Part shown: one piece after another, positions 17,307 through 24,789 of the stretch
How positions within the stretch are numbered: position 1 is the first letter of the stretch
Layout of the letters: each line of letters starts with the position of its first letter
Origin: Duganella alba
GTDB taxonomy: Bacteria > Pseudomonadota > Gammaproteobacteria > Burkholderiales > Burkholderiaceae_D
DNA length: 64,000 nt
Assembly (NCBI RefSeq): GCF_009674495.1
Contig: NZ_WKJN01000012.1
Span: 62,001 to 126,000, forward strand
Direction: 5' to 3'
Made by a program: the position numbers and the translations under genes
The notes under the pieces: model-generated
What the model was told of the DNA's origin: nothing
What the model saw: only the letters and a program-made list of their open reading frames with translations
Databases searched by the model: none

Positions 17307-19952
17307 CTAGCCTCCGGTGATCTGGTTGGCGGCCTGCACCAGGCGGGCTTTTTCATCGAGGCGGAAGCGGGCGTAAGCCAGATTGTCCTCCAGCGTCGAC
17401 GTCATGCCGGCGTCCAGATGCGCCTTGATCCACTCCGACATCTTATCCAGCGGCACGCTGCTCCAGTAGACGCCCGGCGTGCTCTTGGCCAGCACGTTCG
17501 GACGGTTGCCCGGATTCGATGCGGTCAGCCGGTCGACATTGGTGGTGAAGGTCTGCCACGACAGTTGCGGATTGGCGTCGTTCAGGCCGAACACCAGTCC
17601 CAGCCGCAGCACTTCGGCCTGCGCCGGAATCTCCGGCGACAGCGCGATGGCCGCCGCCTGCGCCGCCAGTTGCGGATCGCGCACGCGCATCAGGATCGGA
17701 TAATAGCGGCGCACCTCGGTTTCATTGGCGGCGCCCTTGGCCACCGCGTGCAACTGCTCGAAGGTGGCGGCGTCGGCGTTCTGCGCGACGATGGTCAGGA
17801 TCATGCCCTGCTCGTCGGGCGTGATGCTCTGGCGGTCCTTCAGGAAGGCGGCAAAGCGCTGCCGCGCCTGCGCCACGATTTCCTGATCGCCCCAGGCGCC
17901 GAGCCGGCCGATGATGCTGCGGCGCAGGCGCTGCACGCCGGCGGTCTCGTCGGCCGCAGGCTGCCAGCCCAGGCGCGTCGCCACCGGTTTCAGCAGCTTG
18001 CTGGCGTAGGCCAGGTAGGCCGCATGGCCGGGCGTGCCGCGCTCGGCCTGTTCCACCGTCGATAGCGCTTCAATGATCTGGTTCCAGGCCCGCTCGTTGG
18101 GATCGTCGCCCATGGCGGCCACCAGCGACAGGTAGGAAGCCAGCGGCTGCGTGCCCTGTTCCACCTGTGCCCACTGGTCGTCCAGCAGCGCGATGCGGTC
18201 GCCGGCCGGCAGGCTGCGGAACTGCTGGGCATTGGTGTGCAGCGTGGCGTCGTCGTAGGCGGTGCGGAAGAAGCCGTCGGCGCCGGCGTTGATGCTCAGC
18301 GCCTGGTCGCAGCGGCCGGCCGCCACGCGTTGTCCCGGTTCGGTGAACAGCAGCGATTGCGGCTGGGCGTCGGCGCCGATGCGCAGGCGCAGCGGCACGT
18401 TCCAGTGCTGATGTGCCGTGTCGCTGCCTTGCAGCAGGAAGCGTTGCTGCGTCAGCTGGATGGTGCGCGCGCCGGCGGCGTCACAGGTGGCCGCCACCGA
18501 GACGATCGGGAAGCCGGGCTGGTTGATCCACAGATGCGCCAGTGCGCCGATATCGCTGCCGCTGGCCTTGCTCAAGGCGTTCCACAGATCGACGCTGGTG
18601 GCGTTGGAATAGGCGCGGTCCTTCATGTAGGCGCGGATGCCGGTGCGGAAGGTGTCCGGGCCGATATACGCTTCCAGCATGCGCAACACCGCCTGGCCCT
18701 TGTTGTAGATGATCAGGCCGTCGGCGCCGTTCTCCGGCGCCAGTTCGTCGATGACCGGGTTGTGCACCGGTTTCGAATCGATGCGGGCGTCGACGCGCAT
18801 GGCCGCTTCCTTGCCGCCGTCTTCCTGCTCGCGCACATGCCAGGTCGGATTGCGCATCTCGGTTTCCTTGGCGGTGAGCCAGGAAGCAAAGCTTTCGTTG
18901 AGCCAGATGTCATCCCACCAGCCCATGGTCACCAGGTCGCCGAACCACTGGTGCGCCATCTCGTGCGCCTCGATGCTGAACACCAGCTGGCGGTTGTCGA
19001 TGGTGGAGGCCGGCGTCAGTAATAAAGTCTGGTCGTTGTAAGTGATCGCGCCCCAGTTTTCCATCGCGCCCTGGAAGCCGCCCGGCACGGCGATGGCGTC
19101 CAGCTTCGGCAGCGGGAACGGGTGGTCGAAATATTCGTTGTAATCGAGCAGGATCTGGCGCGCATTGCTCAGCGCTACGGCGCCGTTCTGTTCCTGGCCG
19201 CGCACCGCCCACACATTGATGTCGGTGTTGCCGGCCTTGGTGCTGATGCTGGCCATGTCGCCGCTGGTGAGCTCGATCAGGTAGGACGGCATCTTCGGCG
19301 AGCGCGCGAAGCTGGTGGTGGCGGTGTCGCCTTTCACCGTGCGTTTGGTCACCGGCATGTTGGAGATCGACACCCACTTGGCCGGCGTGGTGGTGGTCAG
19401 CTGGAAGGTCGAGCGGAACGCCGGCTCATCCCAGCACGGGAACATGCGGCGCGCATCGGTGGCTTCGAACTGGGTCGACAGCAGGATGTCCTTGCTGCCA
19501 TCCGGTTTGACGAAAGGCTGGGCGAACAGGCCGCGCGGGCCGGTCTCGATCTTGGCGGTGTAGGCCAGCGTCAGCGTGTGGTTGCCGGGCGCGGCCGGCT
19601 TGGGCAGGGTGACGGACACGATCTGGCGCTTGGCGTCGATCACCGTGCTCTTGACCGGCTTGCCGTCAAAGCGCACCTGCTGGAAGCGCATGTCGATGGC
19701 GTTGAACTGGATGGTGGCGCTGGCTTCACGGAACAGCAACTCGACGGTTTCCTTGCCGCGCAAGGTGCGTTTGTCCACGTCGGGCACGATGCTGACGTCG
19801 TAGTTGACGGGGATGACATTCTTCGGCAAATGCCCCGGCGCCTGGTCGAAGGAGAACGGGGCTTGCTGCGGCGCGGGCGCGGCCGATGCGGCATTCAACA
19901 GCAGCGCGGCGGCGCTGGCAAGCAGGGTACGGGGCAAAAGCAAACTGTGCAT
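17307..19952 (-). CDS. M1 family aminopeptidase, exported
   Basis: Zinc aminopeptidase of 881 residues releasing N-terminal residues from peptides. A signal peptide ends near ASAA (about 25), so it acts in the periplasm or outside. GAMENWG at 295-301 binds the substrate amino group. HEMAH at 330-334 and E353 are the zinc ligands with the standard 18-residue spacing. The C-terminal half is an ERAP1-like helical domain. AGGAGAT precedes the start. It shares an upstream region with the divergent TonB receptor, so peptide uptake and cleavage may be related, but this is inference. Confidence 0.95.
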   Translation of the reverse strand: MHSLLLPRTLLASAAALLLNAASAAPAPQQAPFSFDQAPGHLPKNVIPVNYDVSIVPDVDKRTLRGKETVELLFREASATIQFNAIDMRFQQVRFDGKPVKSTVIDAKRQIVSVTLPKPAAPGNHTLTLAYTAKIETGPRGLFAQPFVKPDGSKDILLSTQFEATDARRMFPCWDEPAFRSTFQLTTTTPAKWVSISNMPVTKRTVKGDTATTSFARSPKMPSYLIELTSGDMASISTKAGNTDINVWAVRGQEQNGAVALSNARQILLDYNEYFDHPFPLPKLDAIAVPGGFQGAMENWGAITYNDQTLLLTPASTIDNRQLVFSIEAHEMAHQWFGDLVTMGWWDDIWLNESFASWLTAKETEMRNPTWHVREQEDGGKEAAMRVDARIDSKPVHNPVIDELAPENGADGLIIYNKGQAVLRMLEAYIGPDTFRTGIRAYMKDRAYSNATSVDLWNALSKASGSDIGALAHLWINQPGFPIVSVAATCDAAGARTIQLTQQRFLLQGSDTAHQHWNVPLRLRIGADAQPQSLLFTEPGQRVAAGRCDQALSINAGADGFFRTAYDDATLHTNAQQFRSLPAGDRIALLDDQWAQVEQGTQPLASYLSLVAAMGDDPNERAWNQIIEALSTVEQAERGTPGHAAYLAYASKLLKPVATRLGWQPAADETAGVQRLRRSIIGRLGAWGDQEIVAQARQRFAAFLKDRQSITPDEQGMILTIVAQNADAATFEQLHAVAKGAANETEVRRYYPILMRVRDPQLAAQAAAIALSPEIPAQAEVLRLGLVFGLNDANPQLSWQTFTTNVDRLTASNPGNRPNVLAKSTPGVYWSSVPLDKMSEWIKAHLDAGMTSTLEDNLAYARFRLDEKARLVQAANQITGG

Positions 19953-19994
19953 GACGAAGACATCTCCTGAAGGCGCGTGAAGTAAATCCGACTA

Positions 19995-20024
19995 AATCTA
20001 TGCCGGAAATATCGCTATCGTCAA
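19995..20024 (-). promoter_or_regulatory. Sigma-70-like promoter of the M1 aminopeptidase gene
   Basis: Read on the minus strand, TTGACG (20024-20019) and TAGATT (20000-19995) are separated by 18 bp, giving a plausible start about 40 nt before the gene. Matches are five and four of six bases. It is back to back with the TonB receptor promoter. Confidence 0.5.
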
Positions 20025-20092
20025 CCGTTGTTGCAGAGTTTGTGTTTGATGCGTGCAGATTCACTAAACACAACGATGCTTGCATGTTGCAT

Positions 20093-20121
20093 TTGACATG
20101 CGAATTTCGCATACCTATATT
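20093..20121 (+). promoter_or_regulatory. Strong sigma-70 promoter of the TonB receptor with operator in spacer
   Basis: TTGACA (20093-20098), a 17-bp spacer and TATATT (20116-20121) form a near-consensus promoter. The spacer holds ATGCGAA-T-TTCGCAT (20098-20112), a perfect 7-1-7 palindrome overlapping the -35 edge, where a bound repressor would exclude polymerase. A second perfect palindrome, CTAAAC-C-GTTTAG at 20131-20143, lies at the expected start of transcription. The binding proteins are unknown. Confidence 0.75.
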
Positions 20122-20207
20122 TTATTCGATCTAAACCGTTTAGCACGCTGCAGGACGCTGCGCGTATCCATCTGAAAGGTATTAAATAATCTAAAAAGGG
20201 AGTTTTG

Positions 20208-23045
20208 ATGTCCAGAAATTTGAAAGCTATTCCGCTGGCGATCACGCAACTGATCACCGCCGGCGCGTTTTCGGCTGTCTTCATTTCACCGGCGATGGCG
20301 CAGGCGGACGCGCAGGCCGAGCCACCGATCACCAAGGTTGAAATCACCGGCAGTTTCATTCGCCGCGCCGACGCCGAAACGCCCAGCCCGGTGCAGGTGC
20401 TGACGGCCGCCGATCTGAAAAACTCCGGTTACACCTCGGTGGCCGACGTGCTGCAACACATCACCGCCAACGGCGCCGGCACGTTGAGCCAGACCTTCTC
20501 GGGCGGCTTTGCCGCCGGCGGCGCCGGCATCTCGCTGCGCGGCCTGAACGACAACGCCACGCTGGTGCTGATCGACGGCCACCGCATGGCGCCGTATCCG
20601 CTGGCGGACGACGGCTCGCGCTCGTTTGTCGACATCTCCAACATTCCGTTCGACTCGGTCGAGCGGATCGAGATCCTGAAGGACGGCGCCTCGGCTGTCT
20701 ACGGCTCGGACGCGATGGCCGGCGTGGTCAACGTGATCCTGAAGAAAAACCTGACCGGCACCTTCCTCTCGGCCGAGGGCGGACGCGCGACCCAGGGCGG
20801 CGGCCAGACCAGCCACGCCACCATCACGCACGGCCTGGGCGATCTCGACAAGGACGGCTACAACGCCTACTTCAGCGCCGAATACCGCCATCAAGATTCG
20901 ATCCGCTACAACCAGCGCGCCGACGGCGGCACCTGGCAGGCGCTCGACATGTCGGCCTACGGCGGCAGCAACAAGGCCACCGGCGTCATCACGCCGCAGA
21001 ACACCGCGCCGCTGACCTTGTCGCCATACTTCCTGAATCCGAACGTGACGCGCGTGCCCGGCGCCAACAACAGCGCCGCCTTCGGCTTCTTCCCCGGCTC
21101 GGCCTGCAGCAGCTACGCGCAACTGGCGTCGGGCGGCTGCGCCTATGACGATCCGTACAAGGAAATCCAGCCGAAGACCGAGAACATCAACCTGATCGCC
21201 AGCCTGACCAAGAACCTGGGCAACGGCTGGCAGGCCGACATCAAGGCGTCCATGTTCGAGAGCAAGGTGCGCCTGCCGCAGGGCTTCACCAACTTCCCGT
21301 CGTCGTATGGCCAGCAGCTGGAAATGCTGTCCGGCGTGCCGCCGCACTATCTGGCTGGCACCGCGATTCCGACGATCCGCGTGCCGGCCAATTATCCGGG
21401 CAACCCGTTCGGCGTCGCCGCCATCCTGCGCGGCCCGATCCCCGGCGCGCCGGACCGCAACATCACCACCGACTCCAAGGCCTACCGCCTGGTGGCGGAT
21501 GTGACCGGCAACTGGGCGTCGTGGGACATCGACGCCTCGATCGGCTACACGCGCAACAACCTGGACCGCAACAGCACGGGCAACCTGAACGTGCCGGCGC
21601 TGAACGCGGCGCTGAACCGCGCGACCAATCCGTATCTGGTGTATGGCCAGAATACGCCGGAAGACATGGCGGCCATCTTCCGCAACGTGTCCTCGTATGA
21701 CACCTCGGAACTGAGTTTTGCAGAGCTGCACGGCTCGCGCCCCGTGGCCAGCCTGCCGGGCGGCGACCTGATGGTCAGTATCGGCGCCGAAACCTTCAAG
21801 ACCAAGCTGTCGGCGCCGGCCATGCCCAACGCGGACGGCAACACCAACGGCGCCTATGCCTTCGGTTCCGAGACCGCGAGTTCGGCCTACATGGAATTCG
21901 TGGCGCCGGTGCTGAAGAACCTGGAAATCGACGGCGCCGTGCGTTTCGACCACTACAGCCTGGCCGGCAATTCGACCACGCCGAAGCTGGCGTTCAAATA
22001 CATGCCGACCGACGCCATCGCCTTGCGTGGCACGCTGTCGAAAGGCTTCCGCGCGCCGGGTCCGGCCGAGAACGGCAACTCCGCCAGCAGCGGCGGCGTC
22101 GGCAGCAATGCCGACCCGATCCTGTGCGCCTCCGGCTACCAGGCCAACGGCCAGTATCCGCGCGGCACCGTGATCGCTTCGTGTAACGAATCGCTGATCG
22201 GCCTGACCACCACCAATCCCGACCTGAAGCCGGAGAAATCGGTGTCCGCCACGCTGGGCCTGATCCTGGAACCGGTCAAGGGCTGGAGCACGGCGATCGA
22301 CCTGTATCAGATCACCGTCAAGGACCAGATCGTCGGCGGCCCGCTGTCCGGCACGCCGGTGCGCAATTCGCCGGAGCCGAGCGATTGCGCCGACGGCAAC
22401 GGCGGCACCTACACCTGCACGCCGACTGTGGGCCGGATCGCCTACTACCCGGCGACGCCGATCAACGCCAACAGCACCCGCACGCGCGGCATGGAATTCG
22501 ACACCCGCTACCGCTTCAACCTGGGTGATTACGGCCGTCTGAAAACCGAGTTCCAGTTCGCCCACGCGTTCAGCTATGTGATGAACATCGGCGGCGTGGC
22601 GTATGAGCTGGCCGGCGGCCACGGTCCGGCAGGCATTGGCGCCGACACCGCCAATCCGAAGGACCGTGCGCAACTGGAGCTGACCTGGGAAAAAGGCAAG
22701 TGGGATGTCGCCACCACCTTCCACTGGATTTCCAGCTACAACCTGACCGACCCGACCAGCGGCCAGCTGACCTGCGCCGACGGCGGCACCATGAACGGTA
22801 TTTTCCCGGAGGGGAATACGCCTGCGCAGTTCTGCAAGGTGCATTCGTTCCTGGAAACCGACCTGTCGGCGCATTACAAGCTGGACAAGCAGTGGACCTT
22901 CCACGCTTCGGTGACCAACCTGTTCAACCAGGCGCCGCCGGTGGACGTCAGCACCTACGGCAGCGGCCGGCCATACAACCTGTCGCTGCACTCGGCCGGT
23001 GCGATTGGCCGCTTCGTCAACGTGGGGGTGAACTACACGTTCTGA
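20208..23045 (+). CDS. TonB-dependent outer-membrane receptor
   Basis: Outer-membrane active transporter of 945 residues with a signal peptide ending near SPAMA (about 31). The plug domain spans about 45-165 (SPVQVLTAADLKNSGYTSVADVL...ISLRGL...VLIDGHR...RIEILKDGASAVYGSDAMAGVVNVI, given here in pieces). A 22-strand barrel follows, with FNQAPPVDV and a C-terminal aromatic (NYTF). The type resembles nutrient or peptide receptors rather than a named siderophore receptor. AGGGAG precedes the ATG at 20208. Downstream genes encode a YheO/DauR-like regulator and a hydroxy-amino-acid dehydratase, which suggests an amino-acid-containing ligand. Confidence 0.93.
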   Translation: MSRNLKAIPLAITQLITAGAFSAVFISPAMAQADAQAEPPITKVEITGSFIRRADAETPSPVQVLTAADLKNSGYTSVADVLQHITANGAGTLSQTFSGGFAAGGAGISLRGLNDNATLVLIDGHRMAPYPLADDGSRSFVDISNIPFDSVERIEILKDGASAVYGSDAMAGVVNVILKKNLTGTFLSAEGGRATQGGGQTSHATITHGLGDLDKDGYNAYFSAEYRHQDSIRYNQRADGGTWQALDMSAYGGSNKATGVITPQNTAPLTLSPYFLNPNVTRVPGANNSAAFGFFPGSACSSYAQLASGGCAYDDPYKEIQPKTENINLIASLTKNLGNGWQADIKASMFESKVRLPQGFTNFPSSYGQQLEMLSGVPPHYLAGTAIPTIRVPANYPGNPFGVAAILRGPIPGAPDRNITTDSKAYRLVADVTGNWASWDIDASIGYTRNNLDRNSTGNLNVPALNAALNRATNPYLVYGQNTPEDMAAIFRNVSSYDTSELSFAELHGSRPVASLPGGDLMVSIGAETFKTKLSAPAMPNADGNTNGAYAFGSETASSAYMEFVAPVLKNLEIDGAVRFDHYSLAGNSTTPKLAFKYMPTDAIALRGTLSKGFRAPGPAENGNSASSGGVGSNADPILCASGYQANGQYPRGTVIASCNESLIGLTTTNPDLKPEKSVSATLGLILEPVKGWSTAIDLYQITVKDQIVGGPLSGTPVRNSPEPSDCADGNGGTYTCTPTVGRIAYYPATPINANSTRTRGMEFDTRYRFNLGDYGRLKTEFQFAHAFSYVMNIGGVAYELAGGHGPAGIGADTANPKDRAQLELTWEKGKWDVATTFHWISSYNLTDPTSGQLTCADGGTMNGIFPEGNTPAQFCKVHSFLETDLSAHYKLDKQWTFHASVTNLFNQAPPVDVSTYGSGRPYNLSLHSAGAIGRFVNVGVNYTF

Positions 23046-23061
23046 TGGTTTTGATCTAAAA

Positions 23062-23097
23062 CTGCACATATTATCTAAAATAAGATAATATGTGCAG
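23062..23097. promoter_or_regulatory. 36-bp perfect inverted repeat abutting the regulator start codon
   Basis: CTGCACATATTATCT and AGATAATATGTGCAG are exact 15-bp arms around a 6-bp centre (AAAATA). The right arm ends at 23097 and the ATG of the regulator begins at 23098. The right arm contains GATAAT, a possible -10. It could be an autoregulatory operator, a transcript end for the receptor gene, or both. There is no T run after it. Confidence 0.75.
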
Positions 23098-23724
23098 ATG
23101 AAAAAAACAGCTGAACATCAGAATCTGCTCGCGCAGATGCAGCAAGTCGCGGAAGGGCTGGGCAAAACGCTCGCGCCCTTCTGCGAAGTGGTGCTGCACG
23201 ACCTGACCGAGCCGGAACACGCCATCCTGGCGATCCACAACAACCTGTCGGGCCGCGATGTCGGCGCGCCGGCGACCGAGCTGGGCCTCGCGCGCGCGGC
23301 CGATCCGGCGTTCGAGCAGGTCATCGCCAACTATCCCAACACCTTCCCCGACGGCCGCCTGGCCAAGAGCACCTCGATCGGCATCAAGGACAGCCAGGGC
23401 CACTACATCGCCGCGCTGTGCCTGAACGTGGACCTGACCGTGTTCCGCAGCCTGAACACCATGCTGACGCAATTCGGCAGCGTGGATACGGCCGCCGCCA
23501 TCACGGAAACCATGGCGCCGAGCGGCGCCGACGCCATCCGCCAGCGCATCGACCAGTTCGCCGCGCGCCTGGGCACCACGCCGCGCGCGCTGAAGTCCGA
23601 GGAGCGCAAGGCGCTGATGCGCGAACTGAAGGAATCCGGCCTGAGCGAAGTGCGCCGGGCGATGGACATCGTCGCCGCCTACCTCAACGTCTCCCGCGCC
23701 ACCGTCTACAACGATGCGCGCTAA
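23098..23724 (+). CDS. YheO/DauR-like PAS and HTH transcriptional regulator
   Basis: Regulator of 208 residues. The N-terminal YheO-type PAS domain (about 15-125: LAPFCEVVLHDLTEPEHAILAI, split in the family as a PAS core) is followed by a C-terminal helix-turn-helix (IVAAYLNVSRATVYNDAR). DauR, which controls D-arginine catabolism in Pseudomonas, has this architecture. The start is ambiguous: GTG at 23092 lies inside the inverted repeat, and ATG at 23098 directly follows it. No Shine-Dalgarno sequence is present at either, so the message may be leaderless or structured. Likely controls itself, the receptor and the dehydratase. Confidence 0.85.
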   Translation: MKKTAEHQNLLAQMQQVAEGLGKTLAPFCEVVLHDLTEPEHAILAIHNNLSGRDVGAPATELGLARAADPAFEQVIANYPNTFPDGRLAKSTSIGIKDSQGHYIAALCLNVDLTVFRSLNTMLTQFGSVDTAAAITETMAPSGADAIRQRIDQFAARLGTTPRALKSEERKALMRELKESGLSEVRRAMDIVAAYLNVSRATVYNDAR

Positions 23725-23742
23725 TCCACTACAGGAAAAATC

Positions 23743-24708
23743 ATGAGTGAACTGAAACTGCCTACCTTTGAAGACGTGGTTGCCGCTTCCGAGCGGATTG
23801 CCGGCGTCGCCCACCGCACGCCGGTGCTGACCTCGACCACGGCCAATACCGAGCTGGGCGCGGAAATCTTCTTCAAGTGCGAGAACTTCCAGCGCATGGG
23901 CGCGTTCAAATTCCGCGGCGGCTACAACTCGCTGGCCAAGTTTACGCCGGAGCAGCGCAAGGCGGGCGTGGTGGCTTTCTCGTCGGGCAATCACGCGCAG
24001 GCGGTGGCCCTGTCGGCCAAGCTGCTGGGCATTCCGGCGACCATCGTCATGCCGCATGACGCCCCGGCCGCCAAGATCGCCGCGACGCGCGGCTACGGTG
24101 CGCAAGTGGTGATCTATGATCGCTACACGGAAGACCGCGAACAGATCGGCCGCGACCTGGCCGCCAAGCACGGCCTGACGCTGATCCCGCCCTACGACCA
24201 TGCGGACGTGATCGCCGGGCAGGGCACGGCGGCAAAAGAATTGCTGGAGGAGGTGGGGCGTCTGGACTACGTATTCGCGCCCTTGGGCGGCGGCGGACTG
24301 CTGAGCGGAACCGCGCTGGCAACGCGCGCACTGTCGCCGGCGGCGAAGATCTACGGCGTGGAGCCGGAAGCCGGCAACGACGGCCAGCAATCATTCCGCA
24401 GCGGCAGCATCGTGCACATCGAGACGCCGAAGACGATTGCCGACGGCGCGCAAACCCAGCACCTGGGCAATTTGACGTTCCCGATCATCCAGCGCGACGT
24501 GGATGACATCCTGACGGTGAGCGACGAACAGCTGCGCGCCGAAATGCGCTTCGTCGCCGCGCGCATGAAAATGGTGATTGAACCGACTGGCGGCCTGGGG
24601 CTGGCTGCCGCACGCGCCATCAAAACCCAACTGCAAGGCAAGCGCGTCGGCATCATCATCAGCGGGGGCAATGTGGACATCGCCCGCTACGCCGAACTAC
24701 TGGCCTGA
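23743..24708 (+). CDS. PLP-dependent serine/threonine dehydratase family (threo-3-hydroxyaspartate ammonia-lyase candidate)
   Basis: Fold-type II PLP enzyme of 321 residues. K56 in GAFKFRG forms the Schiff base, FSSGNHAQA holds the catalytic serine and phosphate contacts, and LGGGGLLSG is the glycine loop. The single-domain length without an ACT domain fits serine racemase or L-threo-3-hydroxyaspartate dehydratase rather than biosynthetic IlvA. The products would be oxaloacetate and ammonia in the latter case. It lies 18 nt after the regulator gene with AGGAAAA before the ATG, in the same cluster as the TonB receptor. Confidence 0.85.
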   Translation: MSELKLPTFEDVVAASERIAGVAHRTPVLTSTTANTELGAEIFFKCENFQRMGAFKFRGGYNSLAKFTPEQRKAGVVAFSSGNHAQAVALSAKLLGIPATIVMPHDAPAAKIAATRGYGAQVVIYDRYTEDREQIGRDLAAKHGLTLIPPYDHADVIAGQGTAAKELLEEVGRLDYVFAPLGGGGLLSGTALATRALSPAAKIYGVEPEAGNDGQQSFRSGSIVHIETPKTIADGAQTQHLGNLTFPIIQRDVDDILTVSDEQLRAEMRFVAARMKMVIEPTGGLGLAAARAIKTQLQGKRVGIIISGGNVDIARYAELLA

Positions 24709-24738
24709 GACCCGCAAGCCAAGCGATACGCATGCCGT

Positions 24739-24789
24739 ACCACTTAGGGGTCTGACCCAAAGGGTCAGACCCCACCTGGCCGTGCGGGT
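24739..24789. repeat. Dispersed hairpin repeat, copy A
   Basis: A 51-bp element opening ACCACTTA and closing GGCCGTGCGGGT. Its core GGGGTCTGACCC-AAA-GGGTCAGACCCC (24747-24773) is a perfect 12-bp stem. A second copy lies in reverse orientation at 33933-33985, with about 45 of 51 positions alike by eye. Here it fills the space between the dehydratase stop and the convergent valS stop, so it may also end both transcripts. Confidence 0.85.

Noticed and set aside
20286..23069. A 927-codon open frame on the minus strand opposite the TonB receptor
   Set aside because: Composition is typical of an antisense shadow and it has no recognisable domain. The receptor reading explains the region fully.
23743..24708. 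Assignment as biosynthetic threonine deaminase IlvA
   Set aside because: The protein is a single catalytic domain of 321 residues without the C-terminal ACT regulatory domain, and it sits with a receptor and a DauR-like regulator.
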